Below, one piece after another: positions 43,523 to 52,288 of a DNA stretch of 64,000 nucleotides. Within the stretch, counting starts at the first letter, position 1; each line of letters opens with the position of its first letter. The position numbers and the translations under genes are program-made. Below the pieces are notes generated by a model. The model saw only the letters and a program-made list of their open reading frames with translations, was not told the DNA's origin and did no database searches. Source of the stretch: JASEGV01 sp947085405 (GTDB taxonomy: Bacteria; Bacteroidota; Ignavibacteria; UBA10030; BY39); contig CAMTWO010000039.1 of the NCBI GenBank assembly GCA_947085405.1, positions 1 to 64,000 of the forward strand, read 5' to 3'.

Positions 43523-45592
43523 CTAATCCCCAATAAATCTTTCCAGCCAACCGTGAAATTCCTGATACCAAAAAATCGAATTTTGCGGCGTGAGTATCCA
43601 GTGGTTTTCATCGGGATAATAAACGAGTCGGGCAGGAATGCCTTTACCTTTCAGCACACCGTAACATTCTAATGCGTGGTTTATCGGGACGCGGTAATCG
43701 CGCTCACCGTGAATAACCAACATCGGGGTTTTAAAATTCTCAGCAAACTCGGCGGGACTCCATTTTTGAACCGCTTCTTTCTTATCCCAAGGTGAACCGC
43801 CGTAGGCATAATTGCGACCGAAAGTAACATCCGAGGCAAACTGAGCCATCAAGTTATAAACGCCTGCATGATTAATTAATGCGGCAAACCTGTCGGTATG
43901 CCCTGCAATCCAGCTTACTAAAAATCCGCCGTAACTTCCACCGGCTGCTGCCATCCGCTTTTCGTCAACAAAACCGAGGTTTATCAGATAGTCGGTAGCT
44001 TTCATAATATCGACAAACGGTTTATCGGGATGGGCGCCGTTAATACAATCGGCAAAGTATTGACCAAAACTTGTTGAGCCGTGGAAGTTCACCAATGCAA
44101 CTATGTAACCGGGTGCTGCGAACATTTGCGGATTCCACCTGAAATGAAAATCGTCGCCCGATATGCTGTGCGGTCCGCCGTGAATTATTTGCACAAGCGG
44201 ATATTTTTTTGAAGCATCAAAGTTAGGTGGGAACAGAACATACATTTGTACCGAATCGCCGTCGGCTCCTTCGAAATAATACTCTTTCGATTCGGCTAAT
44301 GCGAGATTGTTAAGTAAGCCGGAGTTGAACTTTGTAAGTTGAGTTATTTTTTCCTTTTCCATCTCCGAAGGAGTCCTTCGGACTTTACTTGCAATGAAAA
44401 CTTCGTTCGGATATTTAAATGATTGGTTTAAGAATACTACTCTGCCATCGCTTAATGGATGAGGCAAACTACTTGTTCCAAGCCGTGCGATTTCGGAAAT
44501 TTTCTTTCCATCAATCGAGATTGAGAAGATAGATTTTTTAGCACGGTCTTCAACAGCGTAATAGATTGTTTTATTGTCTTTCGATATTTTCCATTGTTCG
44601 GGTGTTCGGTCGTAATTCTCATGAGTAACCATATTTTTTTTGCCGGATCCTCGTTCGAACTTCACCAACCTGACTTTATCAGCATAAAAGTCTCGCAGCT
44701 TTTGCATCCCATAGATTAAAAAACTGCCGTCGTTTGAATAACGTGGACCGAAATCGTTTGCCGGATTTTCAGAAGTGATGTTCACGTATTTACCTGATCC
44801 ATCTGTTGGCACAATAAAAACATCGGAGTTCAACGAATCGTAAGGCTCAACCGTCGAGTTGCCAGCGAATGCAATTTCTTTTCCATCTGGCGAAATATCG
44901 AAATCGGCACCATCCATCAAATCGAAGTAGTTCTTCCAACCGGGAAGCAGGTCGGTAATATTTTTAGTCTGCAAATCCACAACAAAAAGTCGCGGGTAAT
45001 ATCCATCAGTTAGCCAGCGGTCCCAATAACGGATCATTCTGTTTTCAGAAACTTTTGCAGTTACTTTGCTTTTCTTTTTTTCTTCGATTACTTTTTTCAT
45101 CGAATCTAAATTGCTGCCCAATTCGGGAATAATATTGGCAGCGAAAGCAATCCGCTTTCCGTCGGGGAACCATTTTGGAGACGATACACCCAACGGCATA
45201 TCCGTAATTTTTTCTGCCTCTCCACCATCAACAGAAATTACAAACAGTTGTGCATAGTCGCCCTCGCGCTTCGAGACGAAAGCCATCTTTTTTCCGTCGG
45301 GACTCCAAGCCGGCGAACCGTCGGATGCTTTAAAAGTGGTAAACTGCCGTGCATCTTTTCCGTCGTGCGGAACTAACCAGATGTTTCCAGTTCCCTTGTT
45401 TTCTTTTATATCGAATGTTGTAACAACAACTGCCGATTGTTTATCATCGGGCGATGCAGTGAGTGCAGAAACACGTTTCAACGACCACAAGTCTTCAGCG
45501 GTAATGGTTCTTTTATTCTGCGTAAAAGCGTTCAAACCGAATGTGGTAAACAGTATGATGATTGCAATAAAATTAGATTTAAAATGTTTCAT
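43523..45592 (-). CDS. S9 family prolyl oligopeptidase-like serine peptidase, exported
   Basis: A 689-residue peptidase with a signal peptide (about residues 1-24). The first 420 residues form a WD40-like propeller with repeated SPDGKKMAF-type PD40 motifs that gates the active site. The C-terminal alpha/beta hydrolase has GGSYGG (Ser553), HGERDYR (Asp632) and DENHW (His664) as the triad. It likely removes dipeptides or acyl-amino acids from oligopeptides in the periplasm. Neighbours do not suggest a dedicated pathway. Confidence 0.93.
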   Translation of the reverse strand: MKHFKSNFIAIIILFTTFGLNAFTQNKRTITAEDLWSLKRVSALTASPDDKQSAVVVTTFDIKENKGTGNIWLVPHDGKDARQFTTFKASDGSPAWSPDGKKMAFVSKREGDYAQLFVISVDGGEAEKITDMPLGVSSPKWFPDGKRIAFAANIIPELGSNLDSMKKVIEEKKKSKVTAKVSENRMIRYWDRWLTDGYYPRLFVVDLQTKNITDLLPGWKNYFDLMDGADFDISPDGKEIAFAGNSTVEPYDSLNSDVFIVPTDGSGKYVNITSENPANDFGPRYSNDGSFLIYGMQKLRDFYADKVRLVKFERGSGKKNMVTHENYDRTPEQWKISKDNKTIYYAVEDRAKKSIFSISIDGKKISEIARLGTSSLPHPLSDGRVVFLNQSFKYPNEVFIASKVRRTPSEMEKEKITQLTKFNSGLLNNLALAESKEYYFEGADGDSVQMYVLFPPNFDASKKYPLVQIIHGGPHSISGDDFHFRWNPQMFAAPGYIVALVNFHGSTSFGQYFADCINGAHPDKPFVDIMKATDYLINLGFVDEKRMAAAGGSYGGFLVSWIAGHTDRFAALINHAGVYNLMAQFASDVTFGRNYAYGGSPWDKKEAVQKWSPAEFAENFKTPMLVIHGERDYRVPINHALECYGVLKGKGIPARLVYYPDENHWILTPQNSIFWYQEFHGWLERFIGD

Positions 45593-45805
45593 TTTCTTTC
45601 CTTATATAAATTTTTGAATCGAGTTGACGACCATTATTTTTAAGACGTCTGAAAAACTGTTTCAACAGTTTTATCCATCAGTTGAAGGATTCAGAATCTG
45701 CTGTTTAATAATATTTAAGTGAATTACTATATTAAAAATTAATGAATTGGGTTCTGAAAAACAACTAATTGAAATTCTCCATATTTTTTGGTATTATTTT
45801 ACAGA

Positions 45806-46189
45806 ATGAAACCAAAAACATATCACGGTATTGCTCGATTAGGGTTAGTAATCGCTGGAAATATTTTTGTCGGACTTGGAATATTAGGCATATTTCTACC
45901 TCTACTACCGGCGACACCTTTTTTTCTTTTAGCGGCAGCTAGTTTCGCAAAAAGTTCTCCCAAGTTTTATGATTGGCTGATTAACAATAGATGGTTCGGG
46001 AGTTATTTAAAAAATTATAGAGACAATAAAGGCATTCCTAAAAAAGTTAAAATCGTTTCAATTTTAATTTTATGGATTGTTATACTCAGCACGATTCTTT
46101 TTGCAATTGAGGCAACACTCATCAAAATTATTCTATTAATTATTGCAATCGGGGTTACTATCCATATCAGCCGCATCAAGTTAGTTTGA
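45806..46189 (+). CDS. DUF454 (YbaN) family inner-membrane protein
   Basis: A 127-residue membrane protein from ATG 45806; the frame runs back to a TTG at 45788 but the ATG is the better start. Three hydrophobic stretches and the family text GLGILGIFLPLLPATPFFLL and SPKFYDWLINNRWFG are clear. Function of the family is unknown. Confidence 0.85.
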   Translation: MKPKTYHGIARLGLVIAGNIFVGLGILGIFLPLLPATPFFLLAAASFAKSSPKFYDWLINNRWFGSYLKNYRDNKGIPKKVKIVSILILWIVILSTILFAIEATLIKIILLIIAIGVTIHISRIKLV

Positions 46190-46441
46190 AGTTGTAAAAT
46201 AAATGTTTATTTTTACTCAAGTTGACCGTTCACGTTAACGATCTTTTAAGAAACCGTTAAAACGGTTAATATTCTAGAAGTCTTGGCATCTAACCCACGA
46301 CTTACCTGCCCGCCGAAGTCCTCAGGACGCAGGCGGGAGTCGTGGGTTAATATACCTAAAGCAGCATAGATAAACCGCTTTAGCGGTTTCTAACAAGCAG
46401 TGGTCAACTTAAAAATTTTTTATTTAATTATTTAGACAATT
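46190..46441. repeat. Intergenic nested palindromes
   Basis: TAACCCACGACT (46291-46302) and AGTCGTGGGTTA (46338-46349) form perfect 12-base arms enclosing CTGCCCGCC/GGCGGG. AACCGTTAAAACGGTT lies near 46252 and AAACCGCTTTAGCGGTTT near 46374. These are repeat-family hairpins, not genes. Confidence 0.75.
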
Positions 46442-47248
46442 ATGAAACGAACAATTATATTTTGGATACTCGCACTCATTATCACACTCGGGGCAGCCGT
46501 ATATCAGCGTGCTACCGGACCTACATATCCTATAAGGGGTAAAATTAATTTAAACGACAACGACATTAAATACTCTTTAGGTAGGAGTCACGGCGGTACT
46601 ACAAACCATACCGTAGAAATAAAAACTGACAACGCGGCTGTTGAAGGTTATGTAATTTGGAAACGATACAAAACAAACGACGACTGGACTAAAACGCCGA
46701 TGATATATAAAGACGGAACTTTGTCGGCGGAACTTCCTAACCAACCGCCAGCAGGAAAGTTGCAATATCAAGTAACTCTGCAAGCCGGCGATAAAACATT
46801 TATGCTACCGGAAAAAGATTTCGCGATAATCCGCTTTAAAGGCGATGTGCCAACTTTGGTTTTAATTATACACGTGTTGGCAATGTTTACTGGTATGTTA
46901 TTCTCTAACCGCGTTGCAATTGAATCGTTCACGAAGGAAGCAAATTTAAAATTTCTCACATTGTGTACGCTTGGTTTAATTACGGTCGGCGGAATGATTT
47001 TAGGTCCCATTGTTCAGAAGTATGCCTTCGATGCTTACTGGACTGGCTGGCCCTTCGGCACCGACCTCACCGACAACAAAACGGCTATCGCATTTATTGC
47101 ATGGATACTTGCAGCTATTTCGGTTTATAAATTCAAGAATCCGAGACGATGGGTAATAGCTGCTGCAATTATCACGCTCGCAGTTTATTTAATTCCGCAC
47201 AGCATGTTCGGGTCGGAATTGGATTACAGTAAACTGCCACAGCAGTAA
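46442..47248 (+). CDS. Conserved-looking membrane protein of unknown function
   Basis: Not recognised. It has 268 residues. An N-terminal membrane helix (about 5-23) is followed by a periplasmic beta-rich domain (about 30-130) with GKLQYQVTLQ and FAIIRFKGDVP. Four further helices lie at about 136-156, 170-190, 213-230 and 237-256. Several His, Tyr and Trp residues near the membrane face (YWTGWPFGTD, PHSMFG) could bind a cofactor or metal. It might be a membrane redox or sensor component; this is speculation. Confidence 0.7.
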   Translation: MKRTIIFWILALIITLGAAVYQRATGPTYPIRGKINLNDNDIKYSLGRSHGGTTNHTVEIKTDNAAVEGYVIWKRYKTNDDWTKTPMIYKDGTLSAELPNQPPAGKLQYQVTLQAGDKTFMLPEKDFAIIRFKGDVPTLVLIIHVLAMFTGMLFSNRVAIESFTKEANLKFLTLCTLGLITVGGMILGPIVQKYAFDAYWTGWPFGTDLTDNKTAIAFIAWILAAISVYKFKNPRRWVIAAAIITLAVYLIPHSMFGSELDYSKLPQQ

Positions 47249-47528
47249 TCGATTTGATACGAGCGGCTCACTTCTCCCGAAGGGACGGAGCCTGTGTAAT
47301 AAGTCAATAAAAGGAACTCAACCCCTATCTGAGTTCAGACATAATTCCCCTTCTCTTTGGAAGAGAAGGGGGCAGGGGATGAGTTCGAATAAAATAATAA
47401 GTTTTTACACAGCCGCGACGGCTTCGCCGCAAGTGAGTCGCTCGTTGCTTTATAGTTAACGCCCGCCTTCGCTAAATACTTATAAATCCACGACTTCCAG
47501 ACAAAAAACCACAGCATTTTTTCCTAAA
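47249..47528. repeat. Large nested intergenic palindrome
   Basis: CTGTGTAA (47292) pairs with TTACACAG (47405-47412), GAACTCAACCCCT with AGGGGATGAGTTC (one mismatch), and CCCCTTCTCTT with AAGAGAAGGGG at the centre. GCGACGGCTTCGCCGCAAG follows near 47415. No gene is seen. Confidence 0.75.
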
Positions 47529-47577
47529 ACAAATTTGTCTTACATCTATTGACTAAACGACAAATTTGTCGTATATT
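47529..47577 (+). promoter_or_regulatory. Promoter with palindromic operator for the polymerase operon
   Basis: TTGACT (47549-47554) and TATATT (47572-47577) are 17 bases apart. The perfect 16-base palindrome ACGACAAATTTGTCGT (47557-47572) fills the spacer and touches the -10 box. A second, shorter copy, ACAAATTTGT, sits at 47529-47538, 31 bases centre to centre, about three helical turns. Bound repressor would block RNA polymerase. A LexA-type repressor is a reasonable guess given the genes controlled, but this motif is not one of the LexA boxes I can name with confidence. Confidence 0.75.
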
Positions 47578-47603
47578 TTCATAGCAACAAAAACAACTTT
47601 ATA

Positions 47604-48263
47604 ATGCACAACATCATTGTACATAGCCAAACAATTACGCAAGCGGCGTTCACTAACGAGTTCACCGATTTGCCGGCGGGCAGTATTTTTTTTATTTACG
47701 GCAACAAACGCATTTTTCCCCTATCGTTAGTGCTTGCTTCACACGCTTTAATTAAAGGTAAGTCAATAGCCGTTGTGGACGGATGCTGCCGTTTCGATGT
47801 GCATACTATTACTAACTTCGCGCGTCAGCGGGGCATCAATCCGGATATCTTGCTAAAACGGATTTACATTTCCCGCGGCTTCACATCGTATCAAATGGAA
47901 GCGGCAATAAATAACCGCCTCGAACAATTCCTGAAAAAAATTAATTCAAACACCGTTATGATATTCGGATTGTTGGATACATTTTACGACGAACAGGTTC
48001 CATTTTATCAGGTTAAAAATATGCTTCAACGAATCGTTGTACAGTTGAAACGAATGAAAGAAAAAGGCATTTCAATTTTACTCGCATCCGAAGAACGAAA
48101 AGTTTTACCTAAAGAACGTAACCAGTTTTTCGACATACTTAAACAAAACGCTGATATAATTTACCAGCTATTAGAAGAGAGCAACGATATAAAACAAATA
48201 AGGAACAATAATTATGGGACGCACACTCCCAACATTCACACGAATAATCGACGGCGAGATTGA
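47604..48263 (+). CDS. RecA/Rad51-fold protein of the PolB2-type operon
   Basis: A 219-residue protein with a RecA-like core: a beta strand at FFIYG, then IAVVDGCCRFD, RIYISRGFTSYQMEAAI and TVMIFGLLDTFYDE, close to small RadA/Rad51-paralogue proteins encoded beside divergent B-family polymerases. The normal phosphate loop is absent (YGNKRIFPLS instead of GxxxxGKT), so ATP hydrolysis is doubtful. It is the first gene of a three-gene operon and overlaps the next by 50 bases. It could recruit the polymerase to damaged DNA. Confidence 0.7.
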   Translation: MHNIIVHSQTITQAAFTNEFTDLPAGSIFFIYGNKRIFPLSLVLASHALIKGKSIAVVDGCCRFDVHTITNFARQRGINPDILLKRIYISRGFTSYQMEAAINNRLEQFLKKINSNTVMIFGLLDTFYDEQVPFYQVKNMLQRIVVQLKRMKEKGISILLASEERKVLPKERNQFFDILKQNADIIYQLLEESNDIKQIRNNNYGTHTPNIHTNNRRRD

Positions 48264-48483
48264 AAGCTGGTCGAAATACAAGCGCGGACTTCGCAAGGAA
48301 GATCAGGAAATATTCGACGACCTTTTCCGCTCCGCGCGAATCCACCTTGCAGAAAATTTCTACGCGATGCGAACAATCCCATTCGAAAGCATCATCATCT
48401 CGATGCTGATTGAACAGAGGAAACTGATTAAGCAACTTCAAGAAAAAATTGAGAGAAGTAATTCGGTAGAAATACTTACTTGA
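48214..48483 (+). CDS. Small helical protein between RecA-like protein and polymerase
   Basis: An 89-residue, helix-rich protein (ESWSKYKRGLRKEDQEIFDD, then MLIEQRKLIKQLQEKIE). Its family was not recognised. Its ATG follows AGGAAC and overlaps the upstream gene by 50 bases, a strong sign of coupled expression. Archaeal polymerases of the PolB2 group also have a small protein gene in the operon, so it may be a functional counterpart; that match is inferred from position, not sequence. Confidence 0.65.
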   Translation: MGRTLPTFTRIIDGEIESWSKYKRGLRKEDQEIFDDLFRSARIHLAENFYAMRTIPFESIIISMLIEQRKLIKQLQEKIERSNSVEILT

Positions 48484-48636
48484 ACAGTAAATAAATTCGA
48501 TATCCGAATATCTAAACCCGAAACAAATCCAAAATCTAAAACTCAAAACATTTTGAATTTTGGGATTTGAAATTGTTTAGAGTTTCGTGCTTTGAATTTC
48601 GAATTTTAACACCCTAATCTTGAATTGTAATTTACA
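48484..48636. repeat. AT-rich inverted repeat before the polymerase gene
   Basis: Text of the CGAAACAAATCCAAAATC type on the left is the imperfect inverse of GATTTGAAATTGTTTAG and TTTCG on the right (about 48515-48600). It may fold in mRNA ahead of the polymerase start. Confidence 0.55.
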
Positions 48637-51045
48637 ATGGCTATTTTAAAATCCCAAACTATTACAGCTTGGCTCTTCGACCTCTATCCTTCTAATAAAG
48701 GAATAACAATCTGGTTGATAGATGAAGAAGGCGTAAAACACACCTGTTACGCCGATTTCGCACCGTCGTTTTATCTGTATCTCAATCAATCGGATATGAA
48801 GCGGGCTGAAGTTTTAGCAACACGCTTGCAAATTCCGGTTTCTACACACCGGACAAAGAAACGCGAGTTATATTCGAACCAAGAATGGGACGTTCTGCAA
48901 GTGAACGTTCACGACACACTAAAATTTCGTGAAGCAGTTTGGTTTTTTGAAAAATATTTTCCGCCGTTCGCTTTCTACGACTCTAATATTTTGCCCGCTC
49001 AACTTTATTTTTACCACACAGGACTTTTTCCGCTTGCATTCGGCGAGTATCGAATAAACGAAAAAGGAAAGTTAGTTGAATTTAATTTGTCGGACAGCCG
49101 CGAAGCATTCGAATACACACTGCCTCCCCTTGCAATAATGAATATCCGCAACGCTAATAATTTCCTTCCGCCGAAATACCATTCAATAATTCAACTCGAA
49201 ATATCGTACGAAAATAATTCATATTTGCTCGAACAACTCAACGAGTCGAGTCGTCGACAAAATCCTGCAGAGCTTCTTGAGGCGTTTAACTGGCATCTCA
49301 ACCGCTTCGACCCCGATGTAATTTTAACAGAATACGGCGATGCTTCGCTTATGCCGGCTCTTGCCGCACTTTCAAAAAAACATAAGGTTCCACTTTTGTT
49401 CAACCGCGATAAAAGTGTCGGATTTTTTACTACGAAAGAATCGAGTTACTTTCAGTACGGTAAAATTGTTCACAAGGACGGCGCCTTCGAACTTGCGGGC
49501 AGATGGCACATAGATGTGCACAACTCTTTTACTGTCGCTGAATCTTACCTCGACGGTTTGTACGACATTTCGCGCATTACTCAAATTCCGGTTCAGCGAC
49601 AGGCGCGTGCGTCAATCGGCACGGGACTTTCTTCTATTCAACTTTCGTGGGCTTACCGTAACAACATTTTGATTCCGTCGAAAAAGCGTGAGCCTGAAGA
49701 TTTCAAATCGGCGGCAACGCTTTTACTTGCCGACCGCGGCGGACTGATTTTTCAGCCGCTAATCGGATACCACGAGGATGTGGCTGAACTCGATTTCGTC
49801 TCGATGTATCCGACGATTATGGTACGGCACAATGTTTCGCCGGAAACAATCAACTGCCAATGCTGTGGTAATGAAAACCTCCCGAAGGTTTTTAATTCTT
49901 CAGGTCGCACTGAACCTTCGGGAGGTTCACTGAAAACCGTGCCCGAACTTGGTTACAGAATTTGCCGCAAACGCGAGGGCATTGTGCCTGCAACACTCCG
50001 CGCAGTTGTGGAAAAGCGGGCTTACTACAAACAAAAAAAACAGCAACTCAAGCACGAAGGCAACCCACTATGGCAGGTTTATGATAACCGCCAGTCGGCG
50101 CTAAAGTGGATGCTCGTAACCTGCTTTGGTTATTTGGGTTATAAGAATGCACGCTTCGGTAAAATCGAAGCTCACGAGTCGGTGAATGCTTTTTCGCGCG
50201 ATGCAATTCTTCAGGCAAAGGAGATTGCCGAAAACCGCGGCTTCAAGCTTCTGCATGCAATTATAGATTGTATGTGGTTGAAAAAAATAGGAGCTACGGA
50301 AAACGATTACCGGCAGTTATGCAAAGAAATAGAATCAAAAGTCGGGATTGATATTTCCCTCGAAGGAATTTACAACTGGATACTTTATCCTGCCTCGAAG
50401 ATGGATGCACTGCTTCCGACTGCAAACAAGTATGTCGGATATTACAGAAACGGTGAAGTAAAAATCCGTGGTATAGAAACACGCAGAAAAGACACGCCCA
50501 AATTTATTAAGACGATGCAAGGAGCGATGTTGGAAAAACTTTCGCCGGCGACATCGGTTGCTGAAGTTGCTGCCCTTGTGCCTGAAGTTTTGGAAGTCGC
50601 ACGTGAGTATATCGAACGCTTGCAAGCCGGCACAGTTAACCCGATGGAGCTTGTAATACGGCGGAATATTTCGCAGGAAGCAAGCGAGTATTCCAACAAC
50701 AGCGTTAATGCGGTAGTTACGCGTATGATTGAAGAATCGGGAGTTCACCTTGCGGCGGGCGAGAGAATCGAGTATATACTGATTGACCAGTCCGGCAAAC
50801 ACAAACCGGAAAAAGCCAAGCCGCTTTCGCTTTATGCGTTCGAGGATGGTTACGATATAGAAAAATACACAGAGCTTGCGCTTAAAGCAGTGGAAACTTT
50901 GCTGCTGCCGTTTGGGTGGGATGTGGAAAGGTTGAAGGATGTGTATGGTATAGAGAAGAAACGAAAACTAGTTGAGAAAACGATTGTGCATAATAAAATT
51001 AATTACGATGAAATATTTGGATTAAATTTGTATGGTAAATATTGA
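48637..51045 (+). CDS. Divergent family-B DNA polymerase (PolB2-like)
   Basis: An 802-residue polymerase. Motif A is DFVSMYPTI (Asp386), motif B is LKWMLVTCFGYLGY (Lys490), and motif C is HAIIDCMWL: Asp544 remains, but the first Asp of the usual DTD is Ile. The exonuclease I position reads IQLEI instead of DIE and the later exonuclease motifs are also poor, so proofreading is probably lost. This fits the archaeal/bacterial PolB2 group, once thought inactive and linked in Sulfolobus (Dpo2) to DNA-damage tolerance and mutagenesis. A Cys-rich loop (CQCCGNE) is interrupted by a palindrome-encoded insert at residues about 413-431. It probably acts in damage-induced synthesis. Confidence 0.85.
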   Translation: MAILKSQTITAWLFDLYPSNKGITIWLIDEEGVKHTCYADFAPSFYLYLNQSDMKRAEVLATRLQIPVSTHRTKKRELYSNQEWDVLQVNVHDTLKFREAVWFFEKYFPPFAFYDSNILPAQLYFYHTGLFPLAFGEYRINEKGKLVEFNLSDSREAFEYTLPPLAIMNIRNANNFLPPKYHSIIQLEISYENNSYLLEQLNESSRRQNPAELLEAFNWHLNRFDPDVILTEYGDASLMPALAALSKKHKVPLLFNRDKSVGFFTTKESSYFQYGKIVHKDGAFELAGRWHIDVHNSFTVAESYLDGLYDISRITQIPVQRQARASIGTGLSSIQLSWAYRNNILIPSKKREPEDFKSAATLLLADRGGLIFQPLIGYHEDVAELDFVSMYPTIMVRHNVSPETINCQCCGNENLPKVFNSSGRTEPSGGSLKTVPELGYRICRKREGIVPATLRAVVEKRAYYKQKKQQLKHEGNPLWQVYDNRQSALKWMLVTCFGYLGYKNARFGKIEAHESVNAFSRDAILQAKEIAENRGFKLLHAIIDCMWLKKIGATENDYRQLCKEIESKVGIDISLEGIYNWILYPASKMDALLPTANKYVGYYRNGEVKIRGIETRRKDTPKFIKTMQGAMLEKLSPATSVAEVAALVPEVLEVAREYIERLQAGTVNPMELVIRRNISQEASEYSNNSVNAVVTRMIEESGVHLAAGERIEYILIDQSGKHKPEKAKPLSLYAFEDGYDIEKYTELALKAVETLLLPFGWDVERLKDVYGIEKKRKLVEKTIVHNKINYDEIFGLNLYGKY
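49876..49927. repeat. Palindromic repeat inserted in frame in the polymerase gene
   Basis: Perfect 15-base arms AACCTCCCGAAGGTT (49876-49890) and AACCTTCGGGAGGTT (49913-49927) flank a 22-base centre. The insert stays in frame and encodes about 17 residues within a Cys-rich loop. The same repeat forms the terminator at 19586-19635. Confidence 0.85.
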
Positions 51046-51135
51046 TGTAGATATTGCAATTTCGAAACCGATAAAAATACTAAAGATTATAACTTTGTTT
51101 TTTATTAATTGAAGTGTTAGATTTTGGGCATTAAA

Positions 51136-52287
51136 ATGACTAATGATATACATAATTCAGTTTTTGATGAAGGAACTAAGATTAAACTTTATGTACTTGA
51201 ACAGTATTTACGTGAATGGTTACCTGTTTTTCTCAAGAAAAATAAAACATTCTGGGATAAAATATTCATTTATGATTTTTTTGCTGGGAGTGGGACTGAT
51301 AGTGAAAACAATCCTGGTAGTCCGTTAATTATAATTAATCTAATTAAGTCATTTTGTAAGGATATCGTCGAGAAAAAACTTCAATTGAAACTAGTTTTCA
51401 ATGAGTTTAATAAAAATAAGTTTGAGAATTTAGTAAAAAACTGTGATAAAACATTGTTAGAGTGTGTTGAAAATAATGATTCGGCAAACTATTGTCCAAA
51501 GGATAAATATTCTACTTCTTGTGTTTTTGATTTACTCATAGAAAATCAAGATTTTCAGAAATTTTTTGATAATATCTACACCGAGATGAAGAAGCATCCA
51601 GGGCATCCCCGGTTTATGTTTTTAGACCAATATGGGATAAAACATATCACATCTGAAATTATTAACAAACTTGTATTTTTGGAAAGAACTGATTTTATTT
51701 TTTTTATTACATCATCGTTCGCAAGAAGGTTTATAAAAATTCCAGAATTCCAAAAATATCTTAAACTGACCCGAAAAGAGTTTGATCAGAATAAACCGTA
51801 TCATTGCCATCGTGTAATATACGATTATTACAAATCCTTGCTGCCAGAAGGGAAGAATTATTACTTAGCACCATTTTCAATTAAAAAAGGGGCAAATATT
51901 TATGGTCTCATTTTTGGTTCCCATCATACATTGGGTATAGAAAAATTCTTAAATATTTGTTGGAGAATAAATCCACAAACTGGAGATGCTAATTTTGATA
52001 TTGATAGGGAAGGAATTAATCCAGATAGTCCTTCATTTTTCGAAGAGCTAAACATTCCTAACAAGATTCAGGACTTTAAACGACAGTTAAGAATAAACAT
52101 ACAAAATTGTAAAATTACCACAAATATAGAAATGTATAACTATACTTTTGAAATGGGTGGTTTGCCTAAACATGCGAATGAAGTCATAAAGGAAATGCAA
52201 AAAGAAAAGATAATATCTAACGATGCAAAATTATCGAATCAAAACATACATAAATTACCAATAACAAAAATAAAATTATTGAAATAA
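51136..52287 (+). CDS. Three-Cys-motif partner protein TcmP
   Basis: A 383-residue protein from ATG 51136; the frame opens at a TTG 12 bases earlier. YDFFAGSGTDSE at 46-57 is a methyltransferase-like nucleotide loop, followed by LKLVFNEFN and FMFLDQYGIKHI, the TcmP pattern. TcmP proteins are encoded next to a DUF5131 (Gp37/Gp68) three-Cys protein, as here, one base apart. Their joint reaction is not known. The AT-rich codon use differs from the clp genes next door, suggesting transfer. Confidence 0.85.
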   Translation: MTNDIHNSVFDEGTKIKLYVLEQYLREWLPVFLKKNKTFWDKIFIYDFFAGSGTDSENNPGSPLIIINLIKSFCKDIVEKKLQLKLVFNEFNKNKFENLVKNCDKTLLECVENNDSANYCPKDKYSTSCVFDLLIENQDFQKFFDNIYTEMKKHPGHPRFMFLDQYGIKHITSEIINKLVFLERTDFIFFITSSFARRFIKIPEFQKYLKLTRKEFDQNKPYHCHRVIYDYYKSLLPEGKNYYLAPFSIKKGANIYGLIFGSHHTLGIEKFLNICWRINPQTGDANFDIDREGINPDSPSFFEELNIPNKIQDFKRQLRINIQNCKITTNIEMYNYTFEMGGLPKHANEVIKEMQKEKIISNDAKLSNQNIHKLPITKIKLLK

Positions 52288-52288
52288 T

